From assembly GCA_963736975.1 (NCBI GenBank), contig CAVTQY010000001.1, positions 2,170,001 to 2,234,000 on the forward strand: a DNA stretch of 64,000 nucleotides, written 5' to 3'. Below, piece after piece: positions 34,895-43,289 of this stretch (positions are counted from its first letter, which is position 1; the number at the start of each line of letters is the position of its first letter). The notes under the pieces are model-generated. The model had not been told where the DNA came from. It saw only the letters and a list, made by a program, of their open reading frames with translations, and searched no databases. Origin of the DNA: CAVTQY01 sp963736975. GTDB taxonomy: Bacteria > Pseudomonadota > Alphaproteobacteria > Acetobacterales > Acetobacteraceae. Both the position numbers and the translations under genes were made by a program.

Positions 34895-35904
34895 GCCGGC
34901 ATCGCCCGCGCCAGCTCGGCCAGGTTCTCGCGCACCCGCGGCCGTCGCCCGTCTTCGATCTCGTGGATCATGGCAATCAGCTTCGCGGTGATCGGCGCCT
35001 GCATGTCATGCTTCTGCGCGGTGGCGAGAATCGGCCCTAGCTGCGGGTCCGCCTCGGTTTTGCGCTTGCGTACTGCAAGATCGCGCCAGATGCCGCTATG
35101 CGATTTGGCGGAGCGGCGATTGTGCGCCTCCAGCGCATCGAGCGACGCCGCCGCACCCCTGGCCGAGGCATAAGCCGCCGGATCGAAGCCATCGAACGGC
35201 TCCGGCCGTATTCCGGCGCGATCCGCCACCGCCAAAATCTCGCGCGCCAATGCGAGGAACAGCGGCCGATGCTCGGCGGCGGCGAAGCAATCGGCCATCG
35301 AGTTATCAGTCAGCGCGGTTGCAAACAACATCGCGCCGTAAGCGAGCTTGGCCCAAAGATAGCCCCAGATATTGTCCGTCAGCACCGCGTGCTCATCGAA
35401 TTGGCGAAACAGCGCATGCAGCTGCTCGACACGGGGTGTGATCCGGCCATCGATCTCCCCCACCACCACAGCGCCGCGGCCGCCATATTGCACGACGCCC
35501 GGTTCCATCCAGTCGGCGCCGAAATTGACGAAGGCGCCGACCGTCCGGGGGATGCCGACAATCTCCGCGATTACCGTCTCGTTCAGCCCGTTCTGCACCG
35601 AGACGATGAACCCATCCGCCGCCAGACGCGGCGCGATGGCGCGCGCCGCATTCTCGGTATCCTGCGCCTTCACGCACAACAACACGGTCGCGAAGCTGCC
35701 CAGCACGACATCCGGCGTGACAGCACGCGCCGCCACCGTGAACTCCCGCACCGGGCCGATGATCGTCAGTCCCGCCTCGTTGATGCGCGCGACATGCTCG
35801 GCGATGCGATCCACGAACAGCACCTCATGTCCCGCCCGCGCCAGATGCGCGCCGATCGTTCCGCCGATCGCCCCTGCACCCCAAACAACAATCTGTCCGT
35901 TCAT
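34891..35904 (-). CDS. 2-dehydropantoate 2-reductase family protein (PanE/ApbA-like)
   Basis: A 337-residue NADP-dependent 6-phosphogluconate-fold enzyme. VVWGAGAIGGTIGAHLARAG (6-25) is the cofactor site, and the catalytic Lys region is ILCVKAQDT-like (LLCVKAQDTENAARAI). The C-terminal helical domain contains NIWGYLWAKLAYGAMLF. True PanE usually sits elsewhere; here its neighbours are catabolic, and paralogues of this family reduce other 2-keto or beta-keto acids. It overlaps the amidohydrolase gene upstream and the SDR downstream by 4 nt each. Confidence 0.85.
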   Translation of the reverse strand: MNGQIVVWGAGAIGGTIGAHLARAGHEVLFVDRIAEHVARINEAGLTIIGPVREFTVAARAVTPDVVLGSFATVLLCVKAQDTENAARAIAPRLAADGFIVSVQNGLNETVIAEIVGIPRTVGAFVNFGADWMEPGVVQYGGRGAVVVGEIDGRITPRVEQLHALFRQFDEHAVLTDNIWGYLWAKLAYGAMLFATALTDNSMADCFAAAEHRPLFLALAREILAVADRAGIRPEPFDGFDPAAYASARGAAASLDALEAHNRRSAKSHSGIWRDLAVRKRKTEADPQLGPILATAQKHDMQAPITAKLIAMIHEIEDGRRPRVRENLAELARAMPA

Positions 35905-36602
35905 CGCCAGCCGTCCGCGATCAATGCGCGCGTCTCCTGCTCGGCAACATCCCAGATCGCCAGCATTTCGTGATCCGGTCGTTGGTACCGCCCGCCATAA
36001 TTCCCGTCGCCGATCAGCGCGCGCATCCCCGCCGGATCAAGCAGCCGGGTGCGCTCGATATCGATCATCGGCTTCTCTCCATCTCCCGCAGGGTTCTCGG
36101 CCAAGCGTGTCCAAGGAAAATTCTCCATCCAGGAGGCGTGGCTCGCGACCGGATCGATCTCGCGCACCTTTGCCAAGGTACGCGGCGCGTTCCACCAGTT
36201 GTGGAACCGCACGGTCACCTCGGGATGCGTCGCCATCCACTCGCCAGCGAAGGACTGCGCCGGCGAGTTTCCGCCATGCCCGTTCACCAGCAGAACGCGG
36301 CGAAATCCGTGCCGCGCCAAGCTGTCCAGCACGTCGCCGATCACCGCGAGATAGGTGGAGATCCGCAGCGACACGGTCCCCGGGAAAGCGAGGAAATGCG
36401 GCGTGATCCCATAACCGAGGACCGGAAAAACCGGCACACCCAAAGGCTCCGCCGCCTCCAGTGCAACGCGTTCGGCCAGGATCGCATCGACGCAAAGGCT
36501 CAATCCGGCATGCTGCTCGGTGCTGCCCAGCGGCACCACGGCGCGGTCGTCGTGCCGAAGATAGGCTTCGATCTGCTCCCAGTTTACCGCTGCGATCCGC
36601 AT
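35901..36602 (-). CDS. Creatininase family protein (creatinine amidohydrolase-like)
   Basis: The 233-residue metal-dependent amidohydrolase has metal ligands E29, H31 and D39 in GSTEQHAGLSLCVDAI, and H109 in VNGHGGN. It also has FPVLGYGITPHFLAFPGTVS. The family opens cyclic amides or cleaves formamide/lactam bonds. It heads the PanE-SDR-Dpp gene string and starts 4 nt after the hpf stop on the same strand, so it may be cotranscribed from the rpoN-hpf side. Confidence 0.87.
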   Translation of the reverse strand: MRIAAVNWEQIEAYLRHDDRAVVPLGSTEQHAGLSLCVDAILAERVALEAAEPLGVPVFPVLGYGITPHFLAFPGTVSLRISTYLAVIGDVLDSLARHGFRRVLLVNGHGGNSPAQSFAGEWMATHPEVTVRFHNWWNAPRTLAKVREIDPVASHASWMENFPWTRLAENPAGDGEKPMIDIERTRLLDPAGMRALIGDGNYGGRYQRPDHEMLAIWDVAEQETRALIADGWR

Positions 36603-36606
36603 CGCC

Positions 36607-37203
36607 TCAGCTTCCGCCCGCGGTCGGATCGATCCAACCGATATTGCCGTCTGAACGGCGATACACCACGTTCAACTCGCCGGTGGCATTGTTGCGGAAC
36701 ATCAGAACCTGCTGGTCCGCGAGGTCCATGCGCATCACTGCCTCGCCCACCGAAAGCCGCCTGATTTCAGCCGTGTCTTCGGCGATCACCGTCGCATAGG
36801 CGCCGATCCCCGTCTCGGTCTCGCCCGGTACGCCCGATCCGGCCCCATCGGCCTGGCGCAGCACGTATTGGCGCGCCGCCTCCGGGCGGTCGCGGTTGGC
36901 GATGTCGCGCGCGTGATCGCTCACTCGGCGCCGATAGCGCCGCAGCCGTTTGGCAATGTGCTCGGCGGCATCATCGAAGGCGCTGTTGGCATCGGCGGCC
37001 TCGCCCTCACCGCGCAGGCTCAGCCCCCGCCCGGCATGGACATTGATGTCGCAGGTGAAAAAGCTCCGGGCCCGCCCGAAGGTGACCTGAGCCTCCAGCG
37101 CGTGGTCGAAATATTTCCCGGCGATGCCCTCCAGATGCTTGGAAACCCGCGCGCGCAACGCGTCGGACAGCTCGACCTGCTTGCCGGAAACCGTGATCTC
37201 CAT
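36607..37203 (-). CDS. hpf: Ribosome hibernation promoting factor, long form (HPF)
   Basis: The 198-residue protein begins MEITVSGKQVELSDALRARV, the S30AE domain that binds the 30S A/P site. After a linker it ends in the dimerisation domain (RRLSVGEAVMRMDLADQQVLMFRNNATG in parts), which drives 100S ribosome formation. The ATG at 37201-37203 has GGAAGGAG just upstream, which decides the start. It follows rpoN by 61 nt. In alphaproteobacteria ptsN usually follows hpf; here it is absent. Confidence 0.95.
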   Translation of the reverse strand: MEITVSGKQVELSDALRARVSKHLEGIAGKYFDHALEAQVTFGRARSFFTCDINVHAGRGLSLRGEGEAADANSAFDDAAEHIAKRLRRYRRRVSDHARDIANRDRPEAARQYVLRQADGAGSGVPGETETGIGAYATVIAEDTAEIRRLSVGEAVMRMDLADQQVLMFRNNATGELNVVYRRSDGNIGWIDPTAGGS

Positions 37204-37264
37204 CCCTGTCTCTCCTTCCGACGGGCAACTGCGGCCTGCGGCACCCGGACGGAGCCAGGGCGTA

Positions 37265-38764
37265 TCAGGCCGGCACGGCCTTTTCCCGTTTGCGCTGCAC
37301 GGAGCTTGGGATGCGCAGCGCCTCCCGGTATTTGGCCACGGTCCGCCGGGCGATGTCCACGCCCTCCCGCCGGAGCGCGGCAACGATTGCGTCATCCGAC
37401 AGGATGTCGTCCGGCGTCTCGCCGCCGATCAGCACCCGGATGCGGTGCCGCACTGTCTCCGCGCTATGGCTGCCGCCGTTGGTGCCGGCAATTGCCGCGG
37501 TGAAGAAGTATTTCAGCTCGAACGTGCCGCGCGGCGTAGCGATGTATTTGTTCGATGTGACGCGGCTGACGGTGCTTTCATGCATTTCGACCGCATCGGC
37601 GATGTCGCGCAGGATCAGCGGGCGCAGATGCGCGATACCGTATCGTAAGAAACCATCCTGCTGGCGTACAATCTCAACCGCAACTTTAAGGATGGTCTGG
37701 GTGCGCTGCTGCAGCGACTTCACCAGCCAATTCGCCGTGGCCAGCCGCTCGGCCAGGAAAACCCGGTCCTCCTTCTTTGCAAGCGGCGCCAGGTGCGCAT
37801 AGAAATGCTGGTTCACCAACACGCGCGGCAGCGTCTCCGGATTCAGCTCGAGCGTCCATCCGCCATCCGCCGCGACGCGCATCAGGATATCCGGCACCAC
37901 AACCTGGACAGGCCCTCCGCCGTCCCGCCAAGCCGGCTTCGGATCCAGCATGCGCAGCTCGGCGATCATCGCGGTGAGATCCTCGGCATCCACGCCGCAC
38001 ACCGTCATCAGCCGCCGCATGTCGCGCCGGCCTAGCAGATCGAGGTGATCGAGCAGCGCATGCATCGCCGGATCCAGGCGGTTGCGCTCCGCGAGCTGCA
38101 CGGCAAGGCACTCGCGCAAGTCGCGCGCGAACAGCCCCGTCGGTTCGAACCGCATCATGCGCGCACGCACCGCCTCCACCTGCGCGAGCGTCACGCCCAT
38201 CGCTTCGGCGATTGCCGCCGGGTCGGCGGTCAGCCGCCCGGCCGGACACAGCAGCGCGATCAGATGCGCACCGATCATCCGGTCCGCCGGATCGGCGAAG
38301 GTCAGCCGAAGCTGCTCGCCAAGCTGGTCGTGCAGCGATCGCTCGCCGCCGGCGATATCGTCGATGCCGCTGTCGATCGCATCGAAACCATGCCCCGCGC
38401 CGCGGCGGTCATGAAACAGCGTCACGCCATCGGACGGTCCGCCGGGATCGTAGCTCTCGGCGTGCTCGGCATCGAGCGGTGCTGCTGCTGGCTCCGGCAG
38501 CGTGTCGGCGCGCGCGTAATCGGCGCTGTCCACACCGTTTGGCCGAGTCTCGGGACGCTGGTCCAACGCCGCACGCTCCGGCGGAAGGTCATCGGGCTCG
38601 GTACGCTCTAGCAGCGGGTTGCGCTCCAGCTCCTCCTCGACGAAGGCGACGACTTCTTGGTTGGTGTACTGCAGCAACTTGATCGCCTGACGCAACTGCG
38701 GCGTCATGACCAAGGACTGGCCCTGGCGCAGCTCGAGACGCGGGCCGATCGAAATAGCCGTCAT
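37265..38764 (-). CDS. rpoN: RNA polymerase sigma-54 factor
   Basis: A 499-residue sigma factor recognising -24/-12 promoters such as that of pspA. Region I (MTAISIGPRLELRQGQSLVM, then TPQLRQAIKLLQYTNQEV) is the activator-responsive N-terminus, followed by an acidic region II (38-150), the core-binding domain and the C-terminal RpoN box ARRTVAKYREALRIPS. The length is normal. It lies 9 nt after lptB, in the standard lptB-rpoN-hpf order. Confidence 0.97.
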   Translation of the reverse strand: MTAISIGPRLELRQGQSLVMTPQLRQAIKLLQYTNQEVVAFVEEELERNPLLERTEPDDLPPERAALDQRPETRPNGVDSADYARADTLPEPAAAPLDAEHAESYDPGGPSDGVTLFHDRRGAGHGFDAIDSGIDDIAGGERSLHDQLGEQLRLTFADPADRMIGAHLIALLCPAGRLTADPAAIAEAMGVTLAQVEAVRARMMRFEPTGLFARDLRECLAVQLAERNRLDPAMHALLDHLDLLGRRDMRRLMTVCGVDAEDLTAMIAELRMLDPKPAWRDGGGPVQVVVPDILMRVAADGGWTLELNPETLPRVLVNQHFYAHLAPLAKKEDRVFLAERLATANWLVKSLQQRTQTILKVAVEIVRQQDGFLRYGIAHLRPLILRDIADAVEMHESTVSRVTSNKYIATPRGTFELKYFFTAAIAGTNGGSHSAETVRHRIRVLIGGETPDDILSDDAIVAALRREGVDIARRTVAKYREALRIPSSVQRKREKAVPA

Positions 38765-38773
38765 CCGGAATGG

Positions 38774-39526
38774 TTACATGCTGAACCGCTCGCCGAGATA
38801 GAAGCGACGCACATCGGCGTGCGCCACCACCTCTTGCGGGCGGCCCTCCATCAGCACCTGACCATCGTGCATGATGTATGCGCGGTCAATGATCTCCAGC
38901 GTCTCGCGCACATTATGGTCGGTAATCAGTACGCCGATGCCGCGATGCTTGAGATGCGAAACGAGGTCACGGATTTCGCCCACGGCGATTGGATCGATGC
39001 CCGCCAGCGGCTCGTCCAGCAGGATATAGGCTGGCTGCGTCGCGAGCGCGCGGGCGATTTCGACACGCCGCCGCTCCCCGCCGGAAAGCGCCAGCGCCGG
39101 GGTGCGGCGCAGGTGGGAGATGCCGAACTCGGCCAGCAGCTCATCGAGCATCAGGTCGCGCCGGTCGGGATCGGGCTCCACCACTTCCAGCGCCGCCATC
39201 ACGTTCTGCTCCACATTGAGGCCGCGGAACACGCTCGCCTCCTGCGGCAGGTAGCCAATGCCGAGCCGTGCGCGGCGATACATCGGCAGCAGCGTAATGT
39301 CGGAGCCGTCGAGGCTGATCGCGCCCGTTTCGGGGCGCACAAGGCCGATGATCATATAGAAGGTGGTGGTCTTGCCGGCGCCGTTCGGCCCGAGCAGGCC
39401 CACCGCCTCGCCCCGCCGCAGCGTCACCGTAACATTCCGCACCACCGGCCGCTTCTTGTATGTCTTGCCCACGCCGACGGCCGCCAAGCCGGCGCTCCCG
39501 GGCACCAGACGCAGCGTGCTGCTCAC
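38774..39526 (-). CDS. lptB: LPS export ABC transporter ATP-binding protein LptB
   Basis: The 250-residue ATPase drives LPS extraction with LptFG. Walker A GPNGAGKTT (46-54), LSGGERRRVEIARALAT, Walker B ILLDEPLAGIDPIAVGEI and the switch His VLITDHNVRETL are all present, matching LptB closely. It overlaps lptA by 4 nt. Confidence 0.96.
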   Translation of the reverse strand: MSSTLRLVPGSAGLAAVGVGKTYKKRPVVRNVTVTLRRGEAVGLLGPNGAGKTTTFYMIIGLVRPETGAISLDGSDITLLPMYRRARLGIGYLPQEASVFRGLNVEQNVMAALEVVEPDPDRRDLMLDELLAEFGISHLRRTPALALSGGERRRVEIARALATQPAYILLDEPLAGIDPIAVGEIRDLVSHLKHRGIGVLITDHNVRETLEIIDRAYIMHDGQVLMEGRPQEVVAHADVRRFYLGERFSM

Positions 39527-40557
39527 GGCTTTCCTCCGGCCGCGGGCTTCGCCGCGGTCCCGCCCCCGGCAGACGCCCCCAGGCCCTGATTGCTACTGTC
39601 GTTGGGAACGATCAGCCCCTGCACGCGTCCGGCCGGACTCGACAGCAGCCGGGAGATGCCGGTTTTCAAATTGACCTGCGCCGCCGCACCGGCAAGCTGG
39701 TTCTGCCCGCGCGTTATGTGCACGTCGCCGACCAATAGCGCGATGCCGGTATCGGGTACATACACGCCGCGATCGCCGGTGACGATGTCGGTCGGCGTGC
39801 GCACGGACACATGCCCGAACGCCTCGCATTTCTCGAGCTTCCCGGAGGAGGCCAGAGGATCGTCAGCCGCCTGCTGCGTGCCAGGATGGGCGGCAGCCGG
39901 CGTCGGTTTCGGAGCGTTCTGCGCCTGATCGTCGGGCTTGGTGTAGGCAACGAGCACATCGGCGGCGATCCGGCGCGCATCCTTGGTCACGACCACCGCA
40001 TCGCCGCGTGCCACCGCCATGTGCTTCTGCGACCAGTATTCAAGGTCATCGCGCGCGGTCAGCACATCGTTCGGCGTGGTGATCTTCAGATCATGGCCAG
40101 TCATCACCAGCACCGCCTGATCGAGATCGTAGACCGCCTTGTCCCCCTGGGCATGGTCGGTCGGCGTGAAGATCTGCACATGTCCCTCGGCTTCGACCCG
40201 GTAGATTTCGTTGCCCGAGGTGTCCTCGTCGCCCGGCGCTGCTGTTGTAGACGCCGTGGACGATTGGGGGGCTGGCGAGGCGGTGGCAGGCGGCTGGCCG
40301 GGTGCAGCCGGCGTCGCACTGCCTGCTTTCTTGCGGTAGAACGCGATCAGCCGGTCGGCGAGAACCGTAACATCCTGCCGCACCGCCCTGGCGTCGCCGG
40401 TGGCGATCACCTCATGCTGGTTTTGAAGCCACTCGATCCCGTTCTGCGCGGTGATGTCGATCGGTCCGCCATGCGACAGGTCAATGCCCTGCGCTAACGC
40501 CGGCGTGCCCATCACCGCCAGGAGCGAAACTCCGGCGCAGAGCGTCACCGGTCTCAT
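39523..40557 (-). CDS. lptA: LPS export protein LptA (OstA-like)
   Basis: The 344-residue periplasmic beta-jellyroll protein forms the LPS bridge. The signal peptide is MRPVTLCAGVSLLAVMGTPA, with cleavage after ALA, followed by GIDLSHGGPIDITAQNGIEW. The OstA strands alternate with ATGDARAVRQDVTVLADRLI and YVPDTGIALLVGDVHITRGQ. A Pro/Ala-rich insert (about 80-112) and tail make it longer than E. coli LptA. Overlaps of 4 nt with lptB and lptC couple translation. Confidence 0.9.
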   Translation of the reverse strand: MRPVTLCAGVSLLAVMGTPALAQGIDLSHGGPIDITAQNGIEWLQNQHEVIATGDARAVRQDVTVLADRLIAFYRKKAGSATPAAPGQPPATASPAPQSSTASTTAAPGDEDTSGNEIYRVEAEGHVQIFTPTDHAQGDKAVYDLDQAVLVMTGHDLKITTPNDVLTARDDLEYWSQKHMAVARGDAVVVTKDARRIAADVLVAYTKPDDQAQNAPKPTPAAAHPGTQQAADDPLASSGKLEKCEAFGHVSVRTPTDIVTGDRGVYVPDTGIALLVGDVHITRGQNQLAGAAAQVNLKTGISRLLSSPAGRVQGLIVPNDSSNQGLGASAGGGTAAKPAAGGKP

Positions 40558-41273
40558 TGCGCATTCGCCCCATTCAGCACGAGATGCGCTGGCCCGGCGA
40601 ACTGCACCTCGTCGCCCTTATCGACCAGGGTGAACCCGCCTTTCGCGTCCAACACGCCGAACGGCCCCTCTGCGTGCACCGGCTCGGCGCCGGCCGCCGC
40701 GCTGCTTTTGAGATCGACCGTCGCGCTCCGGGTCACCATCGTGGTGCCGTCGTCCCGATACAGCGTCACGTCCCCGGACAGGTCGAGCGCGTTCTCCTGC
40801 TGGCGATACACACCCTGCAGCGATTGCAGCATCAGCCAGGTGCCGTTCTCCTGCGTTACGTCGCCCTTCGGCTTCACCAGATTGACCCGGTCCTGGTTGA
40901 CCTGGGTCGCGGTCGCCGAGGTCACCGTGTATGGCCGCCCGCGCTCGTCGATGCCGTGGTAATTCGCATCGACCACCATATCGCCGCCGATCGTGCTCAG
41001 GTCGCGTTGCGCATTGCGCGCCGCATCCGCCGTGGTGCGCTCCAGTTCGGGCCACATCGCCATGGTGGTGAGCAATGCCAACGCCAGCGCCGGTAACGCA
41101 AGCTTGGTCAAGGTGATCATCATGCGCCGGCGGGCCAGCCCGCGGGCCGTCGGAGGCCGGCGCAGCCGGTTGACCGCCGAGCCGATGAGACGTTGTCCAG
41201 CCGAACCAGCGGGAAGCGGCGCGGACGAACTCTGGCCGGGGCGGTCGATCTCGACCGTTGGGGCGTCGCTCAT
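40554..41273 (-). CDS. lptC: LPS export protein LptC
   Basis: The 239-residue protein has an N-terminal basic segment, one membrane anchor (LTKLALPALALALLTTMAMWP, about residues 52-72) and the periplasmic LptC jellyroll (ANYHGIDERGRPYTVTSATA, then ENALDLSGDVTLYRDDGTTM). It links LptBFG to LptA. It overlaps lptA and kdsD by 4 nt. Confidence 0.92.
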   Translation of the reverse strand: MSDAPTVEIDRPGQSSSAPLPAGSAGQRLIGSAVNRLRRPPTARGLARRRMMITLTKLALPALALALLTTMAMWPELERTTADAARNAQRDLSTIGGDMVVDANYHGIDERGRPYTVTSATATQVNQDRVNLVKPKGDVTQENGTWLMLQSLQGVYRQQENALDLSGDVTLYRDDGTTMVTRSATVDLKSSAAAGAEPVHAEGPFGVLDAKGGFTLVDKGDEVQFAGPAHLVLNGANAQ

Positions 41274-42253
41274 GCGCCCCCCGCGCGCAGCAGATCGTGC
41301 ACATGCAGAATACCGACCGGACGTCCCGCCGGATCGACCACGAACAGGCTGGTGATCGGCCGCCCTCGTGCATTCATCGCGTGCAGGGCTTCGGCCGCCA
41401 GAGCGTCCGGGCCGATGGTCCGCGGCTCCTTCGTCATGATCTCACCGACGCGCCGCGACAGCAGGGTCGGTCCCATGTGCCGCCGCAGGTCCCCATCCGT
41501 GATGATCCCCGCCAGCCGTCCGTCGGCATCGGTCACTCCGAGGCAGCCAAAGCTTTTTTCGGTGATCAGCAGCAGCGCCCGACCCATCGGCGTATCGGGC
41601 GAGGCGAGCGGGACGGACTCGCCCGCATGCATCAGCTCGCGCACGTGTTTCAAACGCGCGCCGAGCCGGCCTCCCGGGTGAAAGCGGCGGAACTCGGCCG
41701 CGGTAAAGCCGCGGCGGGTCAGCAACGCCACTGCCAGGGCGTCGCCGAGCGCCATCTGCATCGCGGTGCTGGTAGTCGGGGCCAGTCCCATCGGGCAGGC
41801 TTCTGCCGCTACCGGCAGCAGCAACACCACATCCGCGGCGCGTGCGAGCGCCGAGCCCGCCCGGGCAGTGATCGCCACGAGCGGCAGCCCGAAGCGCCGC
41901 GTATGCGCCACAAGGTCCGCCAGTTCCGGTGTTTCTCCGGAATTCGAGATCGCCAGCACCGCATCGCCGGCGACGATCATGCCGAGATCACCATGCGATG
42001 CTTCCGCCGGGTGCACGAACAGCGCGGGCGTGCCGGTGGAGGCCAGGGTCGCCGCGACCTTGCGGGCGACATGGCCGGATTTGCCCATTCCGGAGACGAC
42101 GACGCGTCCGCAAGCGGCGGCCAGCAACTCGATCGCGCGGGTGAAATTGTCGTCGAGGCCGGCAGCCAGCGCGCGCAGCGCCGCCGCCTCGGTTCCCAGC
42201 ACGGTGCGCGCCACGTCGAGATCAGGGCGCACGGTTGCGATGGCGGCTGTCAT
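41270..42253 (-). CDS. kdsD: Arabinose-5-phosphate isomerase, KpsF/GutQ family
   Basis: Interconverts ribulose-5-P and arabinose-5-P, the first step to Kdo for LPS. The SIS domain (GRVVVSGMGKSGHVARKVAA, then ISNSGETPELADLV) precedes two CBS motifs, the second near GRPVGILHVHDLLRAGGA. The start at 42251-42253 (MTAAIATVRPDLDV) gives the family length of 327. It belongs to the LPS operon with lptC-lptA-lptB. Confidence 0.93.
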   Translation of the reverse strand: MTAAIATVRPDLDVARTVLGTEAAALRALAAGLDDNFTRAIELLAAACGRVVVSGMGKSGHVARKVAATLASTGTPALFVHPAEASHGDLGMIVAGDAVLAISNSGETPELADLVAHTRRFGLPLVAITARAGSALARAADVVLLLPVAAEACPMGLAPTTSTAMQMALGDALAVALLTRRGFTAAEFRRFHPGGRLGARLKHVRELMHAGESVPLASPDTPMGRALLLITEKSFGCLGVTDADGRLAGIITDGDLRRHMGPTLLSRRVGEIMTKEPRTIGPDALAAEALHAMNARGRPITSLFVVDPAGRPVGILHVHDLLRAGGA

Positions 42254-42355
42254 AACAACTCGTCGAATTCCTTTCCCCGGCGCCACCTGTATCGGGCGGC
42301 GGGGCGGGACAGGTCAACCCTCGCGACAAGAATCATGCCAAAGGGTTATGAACGG

Positions 42356-43009
42356 TTAATGGGCGAAGATATCCGGGTCTGCGTAACCGAGCAGATCCAG
42401 CCGGGCGCGCGTCGGCAGGAACATGAAACAGGCTTCAGCCAACGCCAGCCTGTTTTCGCGCACAAGCAACGCCTCCAGCCGAGCCCACAGCGCGTGCAGG
42501 TGCAGCACGTCGGAAGCGGCATAGGCCAACTGTTCCGGACTCAGCTCAGGGGCGCCCCAGTCCGAGGTCTGCTGCTGCTTGTTGATCTCCACCCCCAATA
42601 GCTCGCGGCAGAGATCCCGCAAGCCGTGCCGATCGGTGAAGGTCCGCGTCAGCCGGGCGGCGATCTTGGTGCACTTCACCGGCGCAACCTCGATCCCCAG
42701 ATTATATTGCAGCACCGCGACATCGAAGCGGGCAAAATGCATCAGCTTGACCGTTCCCGGAGCGGCCAGCAGCCGCGCGAGATTGGGGCAATCGAACCCG
42801 CGCCCGCCCAGTGAAGCCGGCCGAAGCTGCACGAGATGCGCCACGTCGTTGCCGGCAGAAAGCTGCACCAGGCACAACCGGTCGCGGTGCGGGTTGAGCC
42901 CCATGGTCTCGGTGTCCACCGCCACCACCGGCCCCAGCGTCAGCCCCTCCGGCAGGTCATCCCGATGCAGGTGGATGGTCGCCCCCGCCATGAACTGCGT
43001 GACGCTCAC
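42356..43009 (-). CDS. rnd: Ribonuclease D family exonuclease (short form)
   Basis: The 217-residue DEDD exonuclease has D32 and E34 in VVAVDTETMGL, the second Asp in MHFARFDVAVLQ, and YAASDVLHLHALW as motif III. It lacks the HRDC domain of long RNase D, as usual in alphaproteobacteria, where this gene precedes kpsF-lptC. It is predicted to trim tRNA and other RNA 3' ends. Confidence 0.93.
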   Translation of the reverse strand: MSVTQFMAGATIHLHRDDLPEGLTLGPVVAVDTETMGLNPHRDRLCLVQLSAGNDVAHLVQLRPASLGGRGFDCPNLARLLAAPGTVKLMHFARFDVAVLQYNLGIEVAPVKCTKIAARLTRTFTDRHGLRDLCRELLGVEINKQQQTSDWGAPELSPEQLAYAASDVLHLHALWARLEALLVRENRLALAEACFMFLPTRARLDLLGYADPDIFAH

Positions 43010-43024
43010 GGCGCGCCGCCGTCA

Positions 43025-43055
43025 CTGACCGCTGACCGCTGACCGCTGACCACTG
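43025..43055. repeat. Short 7-bp tandem repeat
   Basis: CTGACCG is repeated three times with a fourth variant unit (CTGACCA). It lies in the short gap between rnd (start 43009) and tRNA-Leu. It is of unknown significance. Confidence 0.6.
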
Positions 43056-43058
43056 TTA

Positions 43059-43145
43059 TGGTGCCCAGGAGAAGACTCGAACTTCCACGACCTTGCGGCC
43101 ACAGGTACCTGAAACCTGCGCGTCTACCAATTCCGCCACCTGGGC
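43059..43145 (-). tRNA. tRNA-Leu (CAG)
   Basis: On the minus strand the acceptor GCCCAGG pairs with CCTGGGC, the anticodon loop TTTCAGG gives CAG, and a long variable arm (class II) lies before the T-arm around TTCGAGT. The discriminator is A with encoded CCA at 43059-43061. Confidence 0.96.
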
Positions 43146-43233
43146 AAGGGCCGCGTGATCTTCGGTATGCGGCAGGGCGCGGGGTGTAGCGACAGGGCCC
43201 CGCCGCGTCAACACGGCCGCGGACCGAACGCGC

Positions 43234-43265
43234 CTTGAGGGGGGCTCTGTGCCCCCGTATCAAGA
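43234..43265 (+). promoter_or_regulatory. GC-rich hairpin in the leader of the NDUFA9-like gene
   Basis: CTTGA-GGGGGGC-TCTGT-GCCCCC-GTA-TCAAG forms a 6-bp GC stem with an outer 5-bp arm, ending about 24 nt before the ATG at 43290. It could act on translation or as a terminator for upstream read-through. This is seen as a pattern only. Confidence 0.4.
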
Positions 43266-43289
43266 CCTCGCAGCAGGGAGGGATGGGCC

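Noticed and set aside
43025..43055. 7-bp tandem repeat as a CRISPR or iteron
   Set aside because: The units are only 7 bp and there are no spacers. Four units beside a tRNA are too few for an origin or CRISPR.
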